DNA of 64,000 bases, taken from the NCBI RefSeq assembly GCF_035590735.1, contig NZ_CP141595.1:172501-236500 (forward strand), written 5' to 3'. This stretch comes from Rossellomorea aquimaris. Lineage in GTDB: Bacteria; Bacillota; Bacilli; Bacillales; Bacillaceae_B. A model generated the notes under the pieces. It was not told the DNA's origin, did no database searches, and saw nothing but the letters and a program-made list of their open reading frames with translations. Of the stretch, positions 19,535 through 27,668 are shown one piece after another; position 1 is the first letter of the stretch, and every line of letters starts with the position of its first letter. The translations under genes were made by a program, and so were the position numbers.

Positions 19535-19564
19535 GAAAAAGACCGGTCTCAGGTGACCGGTCTT
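19535..19564 (-). terminator. Terminator of the CAP lipoprotein gene
   Basis: Ten-base-pair stem AAGACCGGTC / GACCGGTCTT (read on either strand) followed on the minus strand by TTTTTCTATT. Confidence 0.85.
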
Positions 19565-19569
19565 AGACT

Positions 19570-20331
19570 TTATTTCGCAATAAACATCTGCGTCCAATAG
19601 ATTCCCTGGCTTGGATCCTTCGCTGTTCCCACGCCAATATGAGTGATTTGTTTGTTCAAAATATTTTTGCGGTGTCCGGGACTGTTCATCCAAGCGTTGA
19701 CGACAGATTCAGGTGTTTTTTGTCCAACGGCAATGTTCTCCGCGGCCGTGGAGTAATCCACCCCAAAGTTCTCCATCATTTCGAAAGGAGACCCATAGGT
19801 TGGAGACGTATGAGAGAAATAGTCATTTTCCTTCATGTCCTCTGACTTCATCTCCGCCACATTCGCTAACTCTCCATCCATTTTCAGGGCACCAAGTCCA
19901 TTTTTCTTACGTTCCTGGTTGGTTAAATCAACTACCTGCTTCACAAATCCACTTGCATCGGATGCCTGTGCATCCTGTTTGGACTGACCCTCTGCTGGTG
20001 GTTCCGGTTGTGCCGTATTCGGCTCTTGTGCAGGCTGATTCGGCTGACGGTTTTTTTCATTTCCAGGCGCATTTTCCTCACCCGGATCTAAGTGGGTAAA
20101 TTCGCGTAAGTCACCATTTGGATCTATCGGAGCCATGAAACGGTGAAGGGGAGTCTGGTTTCCTTGCATTCCATCCATCCGATCTCTTCCATCATTATCA
20201 TAAGTAACAGGATCGTAATTCACGTTTTGTGTATCCATCAGGTTATCGTTAGTATCATTATTGTTACAGGCAGTCATCAGCATAAACGGGATGACGGCAC
20301 AGACTGTTATCGAAAGAAAGCGTTTTTTCAT
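19570..20331 (-). CDS. CAP/SCP-domain lipoprotein (YkwD-like)
   Basis: A 253-residue secreted lipoprotein. The signal peptide ends in LMTAC (lipid Cys22), followed by an Asn/Asp-rich linker and a Pro/Gln/Glu-rich spacer. The C-terminal CAP domain (about residues 128-253) has LTNQERKKNGL, YFSHTSPTYGSPFEMM, AAENIAVGQ, WMNSPGHRKNIL and THIGVGTA. The conserved His and Glu residues of the CAP cavity are present. Homologues in Bacillus are often sporulation-associated surface proteins; function is not settled. GGAGGA precedes ATG 20331. A truncated relative lies at 37551-37679. Confidence 0.88.
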   Translation of the reverse strand: MKKRFLSITVCAVIPFMLMTACNNNDTNDNLMDTQNVNYDPVTYDNDGRDRMDGMQGNQTPLHRFMAPIDPNGDLREFTHLDPGEENAPGNEKNRQPNQPAQEPNTAQPEPPAEGQSKQDAQASDASGFVKQVVDLTNQERKKNGLGALKMDGELANVAEMKSEDMKENDYFSHTSPTYGSPFEMMENFGVDYSTAAENIAVGQKTPESVVNAWMNSPGHRKNILNKQITHIGVGTAKDPSQGIYWTQMFIAK

Positions 20332-20507
20332 GTATAATCCTCCAATATTGTTGATTACCTATTATAATCAGGCATTAACAGTCTTTAATATGTACCCCCG
20401 CCGACATTTTTATCCTGTTAAAAATAGGGTTTGCATCTGTGGTTTAAAGGGGTTTTGAGCTCCTGACCCGAATAGGTACTGATAAGAAAGAAGGAGGTTT
20501 TACATTA

Positions 20508-21560
20508 ATGGAACGGAAACGATTTCGGGAGTTGGGAGGCAGTATCGGCTCCTATACATGTGGGGAATATAACAGCATTACCGATATTGAGGGAGTGAAG
20601 GTCGGACATAATACCCTTCACTATGAGCATGACGGTACCGTGGTAAGAACGGGTGTCACGGCGGTCTTACCTCATGAAGGCAATCTGTTTCGAGAAAAGT
20701 TATTCGCTGCCAGCTATGTAATCAATGGCTTCGGAAAAACAGTTGGAACCATTCAATTGGAGGAACTCGGGGTGCTTGAAAGTCCTATCCTCTTGACGAA
20801 TACTCTTTCCGTTGGGGATGTGTTAAAAGGCGCGGTTCAATATATGCTGGATGAAACACCTGAAATCGGCGACACAACAGGGACAGTAAATGTCGTTGTG
20901 GGGGAATGCAATGATGGCTTCCTGAATGATATCCGTGACCTTCATGTAAAGCCTGAAGATGCCCGGGAAGCCATTATCCATGCACATTCAGGACCTGTCG
21001 ATGAAGGAAGCGTTGGAGCGGGAACGGGAATGCTTTGTTTTGGGTATAAAGGCGGAATAGGGACGAGCTCAAGGGAATGTGCTTTTGGAGATGAGAAGTA
21101 TACAGTGGGAGCCCTCGTGTTAACGAATTTCGGTCAGAGGAAAGATCTAAGGGTTCCCATTCTTAACACCGGGGAGGATGTGGATGCACCGGATGGATCA
21201 ATCATGATCATCCTGGCAACCGATGCACCTCTAAATGAAAGGCAGCTTAAACGACTGGCGAAACGTGCTTCATTCGGCCTTTCAAGAACGGGTTCGTATG
21301 CAGCGCATGGGAGTGGTGATGTTGTTCTTGCGTTTTCTACTGCACACCGCATTCCACATCAGCCTTCAAATGCTAACACGATTCCTTACGGTTTCATTAA
21401 AGAAGACGGACCGATCATCTCTACTCTATTTGAAATGGCAGTGGATAGCGTAGAAGAAGCCATATGGAACTCTCTCTGTAAAGCGCAAACCACAACCGGA
21501 AGGAATGGACGGAAGGTGGAAGCAATACCTTTAGATTTACTTTATGGACTGATGAAATAA
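20508..21560 (+). CDS. P1-family (DmpA-like) peptidase
   Basis: A 350-residue self-processing N-terminal-nucleophile peptidase (S58 family; relatives cleave N-terminal D- or L-amino acids or beta-peptides). The alpha part has the start signature ITDIEGVKVGHNT and the substrate-pocket segment VVVGECNDG. The autocleavage site is expected between Gly230 and Ser231 in DGSIMIILATDAPL, with Ser231 becoming the nucleophile. GSVGAGTGM and GGIGTSSR are also typical. AAGGAGG precedes ATG 20508. No partner genes; substrate unknown. Confidence 0.88.
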   Translation: MERKRFRELGGSIGSYTCGEYNSITDIEGVKVGHNTLHYEHDGTVVRTGVTAVLPHEGNLFREKLFAASYVINGFGKTVGTIQLEELGVLESPILLTNTLSVGDVLKGAVQYMLDETPEIGDTTGTVNVVVGECNDGFLNDIRDLHVKPEDAREAIIHAHSGPVDEGSVGAGTGMLCFGYKGGIGTSSRECAFGDEKYTVGALVLTNFGQRKDLRVPILNTGEDVDAPDGSIMIILATDAPLNERQLKRLAKRASFGLSRTGSYAAHGSGDVVLAFSTAHRIPHQPSNANTIPYGFIKEDGPIISTLFEMAVDSVEEAIWNSLCKAQTTTGRNGRKVEAIPLDLLYGLMK

Positions 21561-21668
21561 GCCCTGTGATATCTAGGTTTTTTTAAATGGAAATTTATTT
21601 AACCATCAAATAAATGGGGTATACCATACATATGCGTACGAATTATTTGGTTGAAGGAAGTGACAGTC

Positions 21669-22253
21669 ATGAATTATACCCCTATGCCTCTTTCGTTTTT
21701 CCAGCAGCCCACTTTGGAACTTGCAAAGTCTTTGTTGGGGTGTGTGTTAGTGAAAGAGACGGAGGAGGGAATAGCTTCAGGTTATATTGTGGAAACGGAA
21801 GCGTACTTAGGGCCAGCGGATCGGGCGGCTCACAGCTATGGGAATAGACGGACGAAACGGACGGAAGTCATGTTTCATGAAGCCGGCAGGATCTATACAT
21901 ATGTTATGCATACTCACTGCCTGGTCAATGTAGTGAGCGGGGAAAAAGAAAAACCCGAAGCGATTCTCATTAGAGCGGTCGAACCCCTCGAGGGCTTGGA
22001 GCTAATGGAAAGAAGAAGACCGGGGCATGTGAGAAAAAACTGGACAAATGGTCCAGGAAAGCTGACAAAAGCGTTAGGCATTACCATGGAGGATTACGGG
22101 GGCAGCTTTCTGGAACGCCCTCTAATCATTTCAAAGGGATTCCAGCCTGAAGACATTGTGGAAGGAAAACGAATTGGGATCGATAACACTGGAGAAGCCA
22201 AGGATTATCCGTGGAGGTTCTGGGTAAAAGATAATCCTTATGTATCAAGATAA
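21669..22253 (+). CDS. aag: 3-methyladenine DNA glycosylase (AAG/MPG family)
   Basis: A 194-residue base-excision repair enzyme removing alkylated purines such as 3-methyladenine and hypoxanthine. The catalytic region is VETEAYLGPADRAAHSYGNR, with the general-base Glu in VETEAY. GRIYTYVMHTHCLVNVV and LIRAVEPLEG complete the family pattern, and NGPGKLTKALGI forms the C-terminal motif. ATG 21669 is preceded by AAGGAAG at 8 nt; a TTG start at 21651 is less likely. Confidence 0.92.
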   Translation: MNYTPMPLSFFQQPTLELAKSLLGCVLVKETEEGIASGYIVETEAYLGPADRAAHSYGNRRTKRTEVMFHEAGRIYTYVMHTHCLVNVVSGEKEKPEAILIRAVEPLEGLELMERRRPGHVRKNWTNGPGKLTKALGITMEDYGGSFLERPLIISKGFQPEDIVEGKRIGIDNTGEAKDYPWRFWVKDNPYVSR

Positions 22254-22309
22254 TCATTTTTGGGAATTTTCTAATAATAAATTAAAAAATAACCCATAAG
22301 TACTATGTT

Positions 22310-22428
22310 TGTGGTATATTTTTCTTATAAGATAAAAAATAATATACTGACAATTCGAATGGGAGCTTTGAACCTAAATGATAGATGGGCGCTTACATTT
22401 AGGGGAGCTAGTAGCGCAACCGACCACA
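22310..22428 (+). promoter_or_regulatory. c-di-GMP-II riboswitch aptamer
   Basis: The block GGGCGCTT (22387-22394) and TAGTAGCGCAACCGACC (22409-22425) matches the conserved core of the class II c-di-GMP riboswitch. It includes a pseudoknot between GCGCT (22389-22393) and AGCGC (22413-22417). AATGGG (22358-22363) is the conserved 5' element. Internal hairpin: CCTAAATG (22373-22380) with CATTTAGG (22396-22403). P1 may be TGTGGT (22310-22315) with ACCACA (22423-22428), leaving an AT-rich hairpin insertion. It lies just before an EAL phosphodiesterase gene. The 5' boundary is uncertain. Confidence 0.85.
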
Positions 22429-22465
22429 TACGAACGTAGGAATACGTTTTTGTGTGGTTTTTTTA
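22423..22465 (+). terminator. Riboswitch expression platform (intrinsic terminator)
   Basis: Imperfect stem ACCACA...ACGTA / TACGT...TGTGGT with a GGAA loop, then TTTTTTT. The ACCACA arm is shared with the proposed aptamer P1, so ligand binding should disrupt the terminator and turn the downstream gene on. Confidence 0.8.
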
Positions 22466-22491
22466 TAAACTATAGAGAGTATAGGGGTCCT

Positions 22492-23202
22492 ATGAATATC
22501 TTTACTATTTTTCAAAACGACTATATTTATCATGATTTTCAGCCTTTATATGAAATGGGCAAGCATCAATCCCTCTATGCTTATGAGGGCCTGTTACGAA
22601 ACAAGTATAACGAAAATCCCGAAAATGTTTTTCAGTCTGCGATGAAAGCGAATATCTTGTATAAGCTTGATACCCTTTCCATTTCAAAAGCTCTTGAAAG
22701 CTTTACAGAGAATGGACTGAAGAATTGTAAGTTATTTCTTAATATTTATATCACAACGATTCTTCACCCAAGCTTTCATACCTATTTTTATGACCTCATG
22801 AAGAAACATCCTGACATATTGGGGCGTCTCGTGCTGGAGATTAATGAGTCGAGTGCGGAGGAGCTGTGGCAGAATCCAATATTAAAGGAGTCTCTCAAAG
22901 AACTCAAGCAATATGGTGTTTGGTATGCGATTGATGACTTTGGGCAAGGGACGTCCTCCATCAAGAAATCCATTGAATATGAACCGGAAATCATTAAGCT
23001 GGATCGCTATTTTGCCCTGAATCTGGCTCAAGATGATAAGAAGCAACGATTCCTGTCTTTTTTTAATCAATTCTACGGTAAAGATACGTTAATTGTGTTA
23101 GAAGGTATTGAAACCAAACAGGATATGCAAGTGGCAAAGGATATTGGGATTACAATAGGGCAAGGCTATTATCTGGGAAGGCCGAGTCGATTATTAGCTT
23201 AA
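22492..23202 (+). CDS. EAL-domain c-di-GMP phosphodiesterase
   Basis: A stand-alone EAL domain of about 236 residues expected to hydrolyse c-di-GMP. Most catalytic positions are kept: YEGLLR (the E of EAL), LFLNIY (Asn), LVLEINES (Glu), IDDFGQG (the DD metal pair), IKLDR (Lys), VLEGIET (Glu) and GQGYYLGRP (Gln). DDFGTG is altered to DDFGQG. No sensor, GGDEF or membrane domain is attached. ATG 22492 with AGGGGT upstream is chosen; the longer reading from 22378 starts inside the riboswitch and is rejected. The gene is controlled by the c-di-GMP-II switch, a direct feedback on its own substrate. Confidence 0.88.
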   Translation: MNIFTIFQNDYIYHDFQPLYEMGKHQSLYAYEGLLRNKYNENPENVFQSAMKANILYKLDTLSISKALESFTENGLKNCKLFLNIYITTILHPSFHTYFYDLMKKHPDILGRLVLEINESSAEELWQNPILKESLKELKQYGVWYAIDDFGQGTSSIKKSIEYEPEIIKLDRYFALNLAQDDKKQRFLSFFNQFYGKDTLIVLEGIETKQDMQVAKDIGITIGQGYYLGRPSRLLA

Positions 23203-23207
23203 ACAGG

Positions 23208-23243
23208 AAGGGTGACTCTGAAGTGCAGGAGCCACCTTTTTTC
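23208..23243 (+). terminator. Terminator after the EAL gene
   Basis: Stem GGTGACTC / GAGCCACC (one mismatch) followed by TTTTTT. It separates the EAL gene from the permease. Confidence 0.7.
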
Positions 23244-23341
23244 GTGGACATCTGCTAAGGGATTGTCCGAATTAAAATAAAATTGAAAATATTTAACATT
23301 TCCATTAAACTGAGGAAAAAGAGAAAAAAGGGGATCAAGGT

Positions 23342-25321
23342 ATGAGGCTTCTCACATTTCCGCTGAAATTTATGTTTTATTATATTCTCGGATTGATTGG
23401 TATTTTAGCTGTGAGTATTGCTCCTGAAGTATTTAAGGAGAGGGGTTTGTACAATTTTGTCGGGTTCTTGGAAGAGTTTTTTAAGTTTGTTTTTGTATTT
23501 TTGGACGGTGAAAATTGGAGCTATTCCTATAAAGGGATAACCGTCGATTTTCTGGACATGCTTTGGGGACCTTATCTGTATTCTTTACAGATTATCGGTG
23601 GAGCATTGGGCTTAGGACTGGGAATAGCATTCATCCTTACCATCTTCACAGTGTTTATGCCCCGATGGGTTACATCTTCTCTAAAGAAAGTATTAAACCT
23701 CTTTGAGACGGTGCCTGACTTAATGTTTGCGTTTATGCTCCAGCTTCTCATTGTCTATGTTATTAAATATTTTGGCGTGGAACTGATGAACTTCACGGAA
23801 TATGGGGAAGAAAAGATCTTTCTTGCACCAATCATCACACTATCGATCATTCCCATGATCTCTTTCTTTAGGATTCTTCTTTTTATTATGGAAGAAGAAA
23901 TGCTTAAGCCACATATTGAGTTTGCCCAAAGTAAAGGAATGTCGAAAGGCAGAATTCTCTTTGCTCACGTATTGAAAAATATTTCTCCCAGCCTGTTTTA
24001 TCATGGAAAGCTGATCATATGGGGGATGCTTTCGAGCTTATTCATCATTGAAACGATTTTCAATATGAGGGGAATCACGTATTATATCGTCCAGGACTTC
24101 AGACCAATGGTCATTGCCATCTCACTGATTATGATATACACGCCTTTTTTTGTAGTGTATCAAGGCGTATATTTATGGATTAATCGGGAGGGAAGCATCG
24201 ATCATACCAAATATAAAAAGGATAAAATAAAGTGGAAAGAATGGAAGATATGGAGCTGGCTTTCTACTATTAGACGGCTTTGGTGGCAGCATATGCATAA
24301 TGGGAAGTTTGCCATCGGGTTTAGTGTCATCTTTCTCCTGATTGCTATCAGTTTCCTTTATCCAATGATGAAAGAAGATCCGATTAAACAAATTCAGTTT
24401 ATGAAAAATGATGAGGGGCGAATCATCAGTGCACCTCCACATAAGCCATTTGGAGAGATGATATTGGGGTCCGATTTCTTCGGGTATAGCATCCTCGATC
24501 AACTGGTTGTCGGGGCAAAATATACCCTCCTCTTTGCACTGGTTGTCGCTTCTCTAAGGGTGATCGGTGGATTCTATCTTGGAATAGTCTATCATTTTCA
24601 CTTAAAAGAAAACAGGAAAAATTGGCTTGATCGTATGGTCGATTCCATTCATTTCCTTCCTTTAAGTCTCATTGCGTATCTTCTATTAAGACCGGTGCTT
24701 TGGGGATTGCCCGTTTTAGGATGGGAACACTCCATCTTTGAAAGACTCGTTTTTGAAGCTGTCGTGTTAACGATACTTGTGCTGCCGTTAACGACGGTCT
24801 TAATAGGAAATGAACTGAAGTTATTAGGGAAACAGGATTTTGTTCTGTCGGCGAAGCTCTTAGGGGGAAGTAATCGTCATTTATTGTGGACGCATCTATT
24901 CCCTCATCTGGCACCAAGATTATTCATTATATGGGGACAGCAGTTTATCCAAACGCTTCTCATTCTTGTGCATCTGGGACTGTTTCATCTGTTCTTGGGT
25001 GGAACGATCATCACAGGAGGACTGGTACCGGACCCTCCGAAATCAGGAACATTTGAATGGTCAGGTCTGATCAGTTCCACTAAAGATTCCCTAATGACAG
25101 GAAAGTACTGGATTGTCATAGCTCCGTTAGCAGCCTTTATGATTGCCATCATCGCCATGCAGTTGATTGTGCAAGGTGTGAAGGAAATCCAGCAAACAAA
25201 GGTAGGGGTACTGGTGAACAACACCCCAATTAAGACTGACCATAAGCTGGTCAAGAAGAAAACCTACCATCCAGTAGTGGAAGACTTTCATTTGGTTCGA
25301 CAACAATCCTTTAAGGGATAG
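23342..25321 (+). CDS. Fused DppB/DppC-type ABC transporter permease
   Basis: A 659-residue membrane protein that looks like two peptide/nickel-type permeases joined end to end. The N-terminal half (about residues 1-285) has a DppB-like core with the EAA loop EFAQSKGMSKGRILFAHVLK. A basic linker leads to a DppC-like half (about 320-640) that opens with MILGSDFFGYSILDQLVVGA, matching the GTDxxGRD region of DppC proteins, and has a second EAA loop VLSAKLLGGSNRHLLWTHLF. No ATPase or binding protein lies nearby. AAGGGG precedes ATG 23342. The substrate is unknown; it is probably co-transcribed with the next gene (15-nt gap). Confidence 0.82.
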   Translation: MRLLTFPLKFMFYYILGLIGILAVSIAPEVFKERGLYNFVGFLEEFFKFVFVFLDGENWSYSYKGITVDFLDMLWGPYLYSLQIIGGALGLGLGIAFILTIFTVFMPRWVTSSLKKVLNLFETVPDLMFAFMLQLLIVYVIKYFGVELMNFTEYGEEKIFLAPIITLSIIPMISFFRILLFIMEEEMLKPHIEFAQSKGMSKGRILFAHVLKNISPSLFYHGKLIIWGMLSSLFIIETIFNMRGITYYIVQDFRPMVIAISLIMIYTPFFVVYQGVYLWINREGSIDHTKYKKDKIKWKEWKIWSWLSTIRRLWWQHMHNGKFAIGFSVIFLLIAISFLYPMMKEDPIKQIQFMKNDEGRIISAPPHKPFGEMILGSDFFGYSILDQLVVGAKYTLLFALVVASLRVIGGFYLGIVYHFHLKENRKNWLDRMVDSIHFLPLSLIAYLLLRPVLWGLPVLGWEHSIFERLVFEAVVLTILVLPLTTVLIGNELKLLGKQDFVLSAKLLGGSNRHLLWTHLFPHLAPRLFIIWGQQFIQTLLILVHLGLFHLFLGGTIITGGLVPDPPKSGTFEWSGLISSTKDSLMTGKYWIVIAPLAAFMIAIIAMQLIVQGVKEIQQTKVGVLVNNTPIKTDHKLVKKKTYHPVVEDFHLVRQQSFKG

Positions 25322-25336
25322 AGGAGGGGACAAAGA

Positions 25337-25810
25337 TTGAGTAGTAAAAGTCCTAAATTGCCACTGACTGATGAAGAGAGATCAGCTCTCCGTAAAGAGA
25401 AAATCAGATTGGGAGACATCTTCGAATGGTCTCCCGATGTATTAAGTGAAAAACTTAACATCTCCCTGGATAGAGCCCGTTACTTAGTCGGCATGTCCAT
25501 TTTTCAACGAATCCCGTCAATCGGACCGAATATGGCGCATAACGTCGTTGAAGATCTTGGTTTCTATTCTTATGAGGCCATTAAGAACGAAAAGGGAGAA
25601 GACCTGATTATAGAATTGGAAAAGAAATACGGCGTCTGGATGGACCCCTGCGTAGAAGACTCCCTCAGGTGTGTCGTCCATCACGCCAACCATCCATCCT
25701 CCACCAAAAACTGGTGGGACTTCACCACCCAAAGAAAAACCTATCGCCAAACCCACGGCTACCCCAGCGACCGCCCCACCAAAGGCTGGGATGAGGGACG
25801 GACCTCATAA
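25337..25810 (+). CDS. Helix-hairpin-helix protein, Cdd1 (pathogenicity locus) family
   Basis: A 157-residue cytoplasmic protein. The central helix-hairpin-helix unit FQRIPSIGPNMAHNVVEDLG (about residues 55-74) is followed by the family's cysteine segment MDPCVEDSLRCVVHHA. Such HhH units usually contact DNA or act as protein docking sites; the family's function is unknown. The TTG start at 25337 is supported by GAGGAGGGG 8 nt upstream and no competing ATG. The last codons encode the dispersed 12-mer AGGGACGGACCT (25794-25805), suggesting the C-terminus was altered by a repeat insertion. Confidence 0.75.
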   Translation: MSSKSPKLPLTDEERSALRKEKIRLGDIFEWSPDVLSEKLNISLDRARYLVGMSIFQRIPSIGPNMAHNVVEDLGFYSYEAIKNEKGEDLIIELEKKYGVWMDPCVEDSLRCVVHHANHPSSTKNWWDFTTQRKTYRQTHGYPSDRPTKGWDEGRTS

Positions 25811-25813
25811 ACT

Positions 25814-25854
25814 AAAAAGGCAGGAAGCCAGAATCAGCTTCCTGCCTTTATTTA
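25814..25854 (+). terminator. Terminator after the HhH gene
   Basis: Stem AAAGGCAGGAAGC / GCTTCCTGCCTTT followed by ATTTAC. Confidence 0.85.
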
Positions 25855-25930
25855 CGCTCTCATCAGGGACGGACCTCTTTCGTATATACTCCTCAAAATG
25901 GACATGATAAAGAAAAAGGAGTGATGAAAG

Positions 25931-26716
25931 ATGAGAATCCTGTTCTTCTGTTTACTATTGACGTTGTTTTTTCATGCTTCAGCTTCTGCAAGAAACATCT
26001 TGCCCCTTCCAGCCCATCATAATGAACTTGCCATCGTTATTGATGATTTAGGAAACGATATGAAGGGAACAGAAGAAATCCTGAACTTACCCGTCACCTT
26101 GACGATTGCTGTTATGCCATTTTTGCCAACAACAAGAGAAGATGCGGAAAAGGCACATGGGCGAGGCCATGAGGTCATCGTACACCTTCCAATGGAACCG
26201 TTATCCGGGAAAGCAAGTTGGCTTGGACCAGGGGCAATCACCACTTCGCTTTCAAATGACGAAATCCGGAAAAGAGTAGTAAAGGCGATCGAAGAGGTTC
26301 CTTATGCAGTAGGAATCAATCACCATATGGGCTCAAGGGCCACTGCCAATGAGAGGGTCATGAGGATCGTTTTAGAGGTATGCAAGGAAAAAGGATTATT
26401 TTATCTGGATAGTAAAACGACGGGAAAGAGTGTCATCCCGAAGCTTGCAAAGGAATTGGACGTTCCCTATCTTGAAAACGAATTATTCTTTGATGATGTC
26501 TATACCATCCAGCATATCGGAAAGCAAGCCAAGCTTCTTTCTAAAGAATTAGACAGTGACACTTCAACCATTGCCATAGGTCATGTCGGGGTCACTGGAA
26601 TCAAGGTTGCGACCATGCTTGAAGAGTTTCTTCCTCTTTATGAGAAAAAAGCTGCTATTGTCCCACTGTCAGATTTAATCCCTGAATATCATTTGATTGA
26701 TGAGAGCATGCCTTGA
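25931..26716 (+). CDS. Divergent polysaccharide deacetylase family protein
   Basis: A 261-residue secreted protein (PF04748 type) with a classical signal peptide (ILFFCLLLTLFFHASASA). The NodB-like fold is marked by ELAIVIDDLGND (the metal-site DD), VIVHLPMEPL, AVGINHHMGSRAT (His pair) and YLDSKTT. Relatives are thought to deacetylate or otherwise modify cell-wall polysaccharide; the substrate is unproven. AAGGAGTG precedes ATG 25931. Confidence 0.87.
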   Translation: MRILFFCLLLTLFFHASASARNILPLPAHHNELAIVIDDLGNDMKGTEEILNLPVTLTIAVMPFLPTTREDAEKAHGRGHEVIVHLPMEPLSGKASWLGPGAITTSLSNDEIRKRVVKAIEEVPYAVGINHHMGSRATANERVMRIVLEVCKEKGLFYLDSKTTGKSVIPKLAKELDVPYLENELFFDDVYTIQHIGKQAKLLSKELDSDTSTIAIGHVGVTGIKVATMLEEFLPLYEKKAAIVPLSDLIPEYHLIDESMP

Positions 26717-26765
26717 TGGTGTGCTCTTTCTTTGTAAATCTTCTGTTAAACCAATGCTTATTTAT

Positions 26766-26793
26766 TTGTTATAAGAAGACTCTCCCTTATAAT
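26766..26793 (+). promoter_or_regulatory. Candidate SigA promoter of the SDR gene
   Basis: TTGTTA (26766-26771), 16-nt spacer, TATAAT (26788-26793), 27 nt upstream of the SDR start codon. Confidence 0.6.
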
Positions 26794-26820
26794 CAGAAGA
26801 TAAGAAGGAGATGATTCCAT

Positions 26821-27576
26821 ATGGATTATGCAATTGTGACGGGAGCAACAAGAGGATTAGGTGAATCGATCGCCAAACTATTTATCGAAAAAGGCATAGG
26901 TTTGATCAATGTTTCCAGATCAGATAATGAAAGACTGAAAAAGCTTGCCGGGGAAAAAGAGGTTTCGTATGACTTCTTACAATGCGATCTTGCCCAATCA
27001 GGAGAAACAGAAGCAATCTTCCGTGAAGTGGGAGCAAAAGTATTTGGATATAAACCTGGCAGAGTATATGTTGTCCAAAATGCCGGTGTGGTGACACCAA
27101 TCAATCCTTCTGGTGAAGTAGAAAACCAAGCCCTTGAAACGAGTGTGCATGTGAATTTACTATCTCCAATGATCGCTACCAATGAGATGATAAGAGCAGC
27201 AGTAGGTTCTGAATCGAAAATGATCATGATCAATATCAGCTCAGGGGCAGGAAGTCGTCCTGTTTATGGCTGGAGTACGTACTGCGCAACCAAAGCAGGC
27301 GTGAACATGCTGACAGAAACAGTGAGCTTAGAGCTTTCTAAAAAGCATAGCCGACATCAAGTGATTGCCTTCAGTCCTGGTGTCATGGATACGGACATGC
27401 AAGGAGAAATCCGTTCCTCCTCTAAAGAAGCCTTTGCCGATGTCGAATCCTTTCAGCGTTACAAAGAGGAAGGAATGCTTCGTGAAACAGATATGGTCGC
27501 AGATGCACTGGTTAAACTTGTAACAGAAAGTGAAATTGAAAGTGGTAAGCTTTATCATGTAAATGATTTGTTATAA
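26821..27576 (+). CDS. yueD: Short-chain dehydrogenase, YueD (benzil reductase)-like
   Basis: A 251-residue NADP-dependent SDR. The dinucleotide fold shows TGATRGLGE, the NAG motif appears in VVQNAGVVTP, and the catalytic Ser-Tyr-Lys are in NISSGAG and STYCATKAG. The segment FSPGVMDTDMQ followed by IRSSSKEAF closely resembles B. subtilis YueD, which reduces benzil to (S)-benzoin; sepiapterin reductases are also related. The physiological substrate is unknown. AAGGAGATG precedes ATG 26821 behind a good promoter. Confidence 0.82.
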   Translation: MDYAIVTGATRGLGESIAKLFIEKGIGLINVSRSDNERLKKLAGEKEVSYDFLQCDLAQSGETEAIFREVGAKVFGYKPGRVYVVQNAGVVTPINPSGEVENQALETSVHVNLLSPMIATNEMIRAAVGSESKMIMINISSGAGSRPVYGWSTYCATKAGVNMLTETVSLELSKKHSRHQVIAFSPGVMDTDMQGEIRSSSKEAFADVESFQRYKEEGMLRETDMVADALVKLVTESEIESGKLYHVNDLL

Positions 27577-27615
27577 AAAAAAGCAGATTACCGGAAACGG
27601 TATCTGCTTTTTTTC
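27577..27615 (+). terminator. Terminator of the SDR gene
   Basis: Stem AAAGCAGATTACCG / CGGTATCTGCTTT with a GAAA loop and T-run. Confidence 0.85.
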
Positions 27616-27622
27616 TCATCTC

Positions 27623-27656
27623 AAAAAAGAGACAAACCCCAAAGGATTTGTCTCTC
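27623..27656 (-). terminator. Terminator of the NhaC-type transporter gene
   Basis: Stem GAGACAAA / TTTGTCTC, followed on the minus strand by TTTTTT. Confidence 0.8.
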
Positions 27657-27668
27657 TACTATCATCTA

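Noticed and set aside
22361..22440. Reading the EAL leader as a yybP-ykoY (Mn) switch because of GGGGAG
   Set aside because: The remaining conserved blocks of that class are missing, while the c-di-GMP-II core matches closely.
22378..22491. 38-codon N-terminal extension of the EAL protein
   Set aside because: It starts inside the riboswitch aptamer and runs through the terminator; ATG 22492 fits the domain start.
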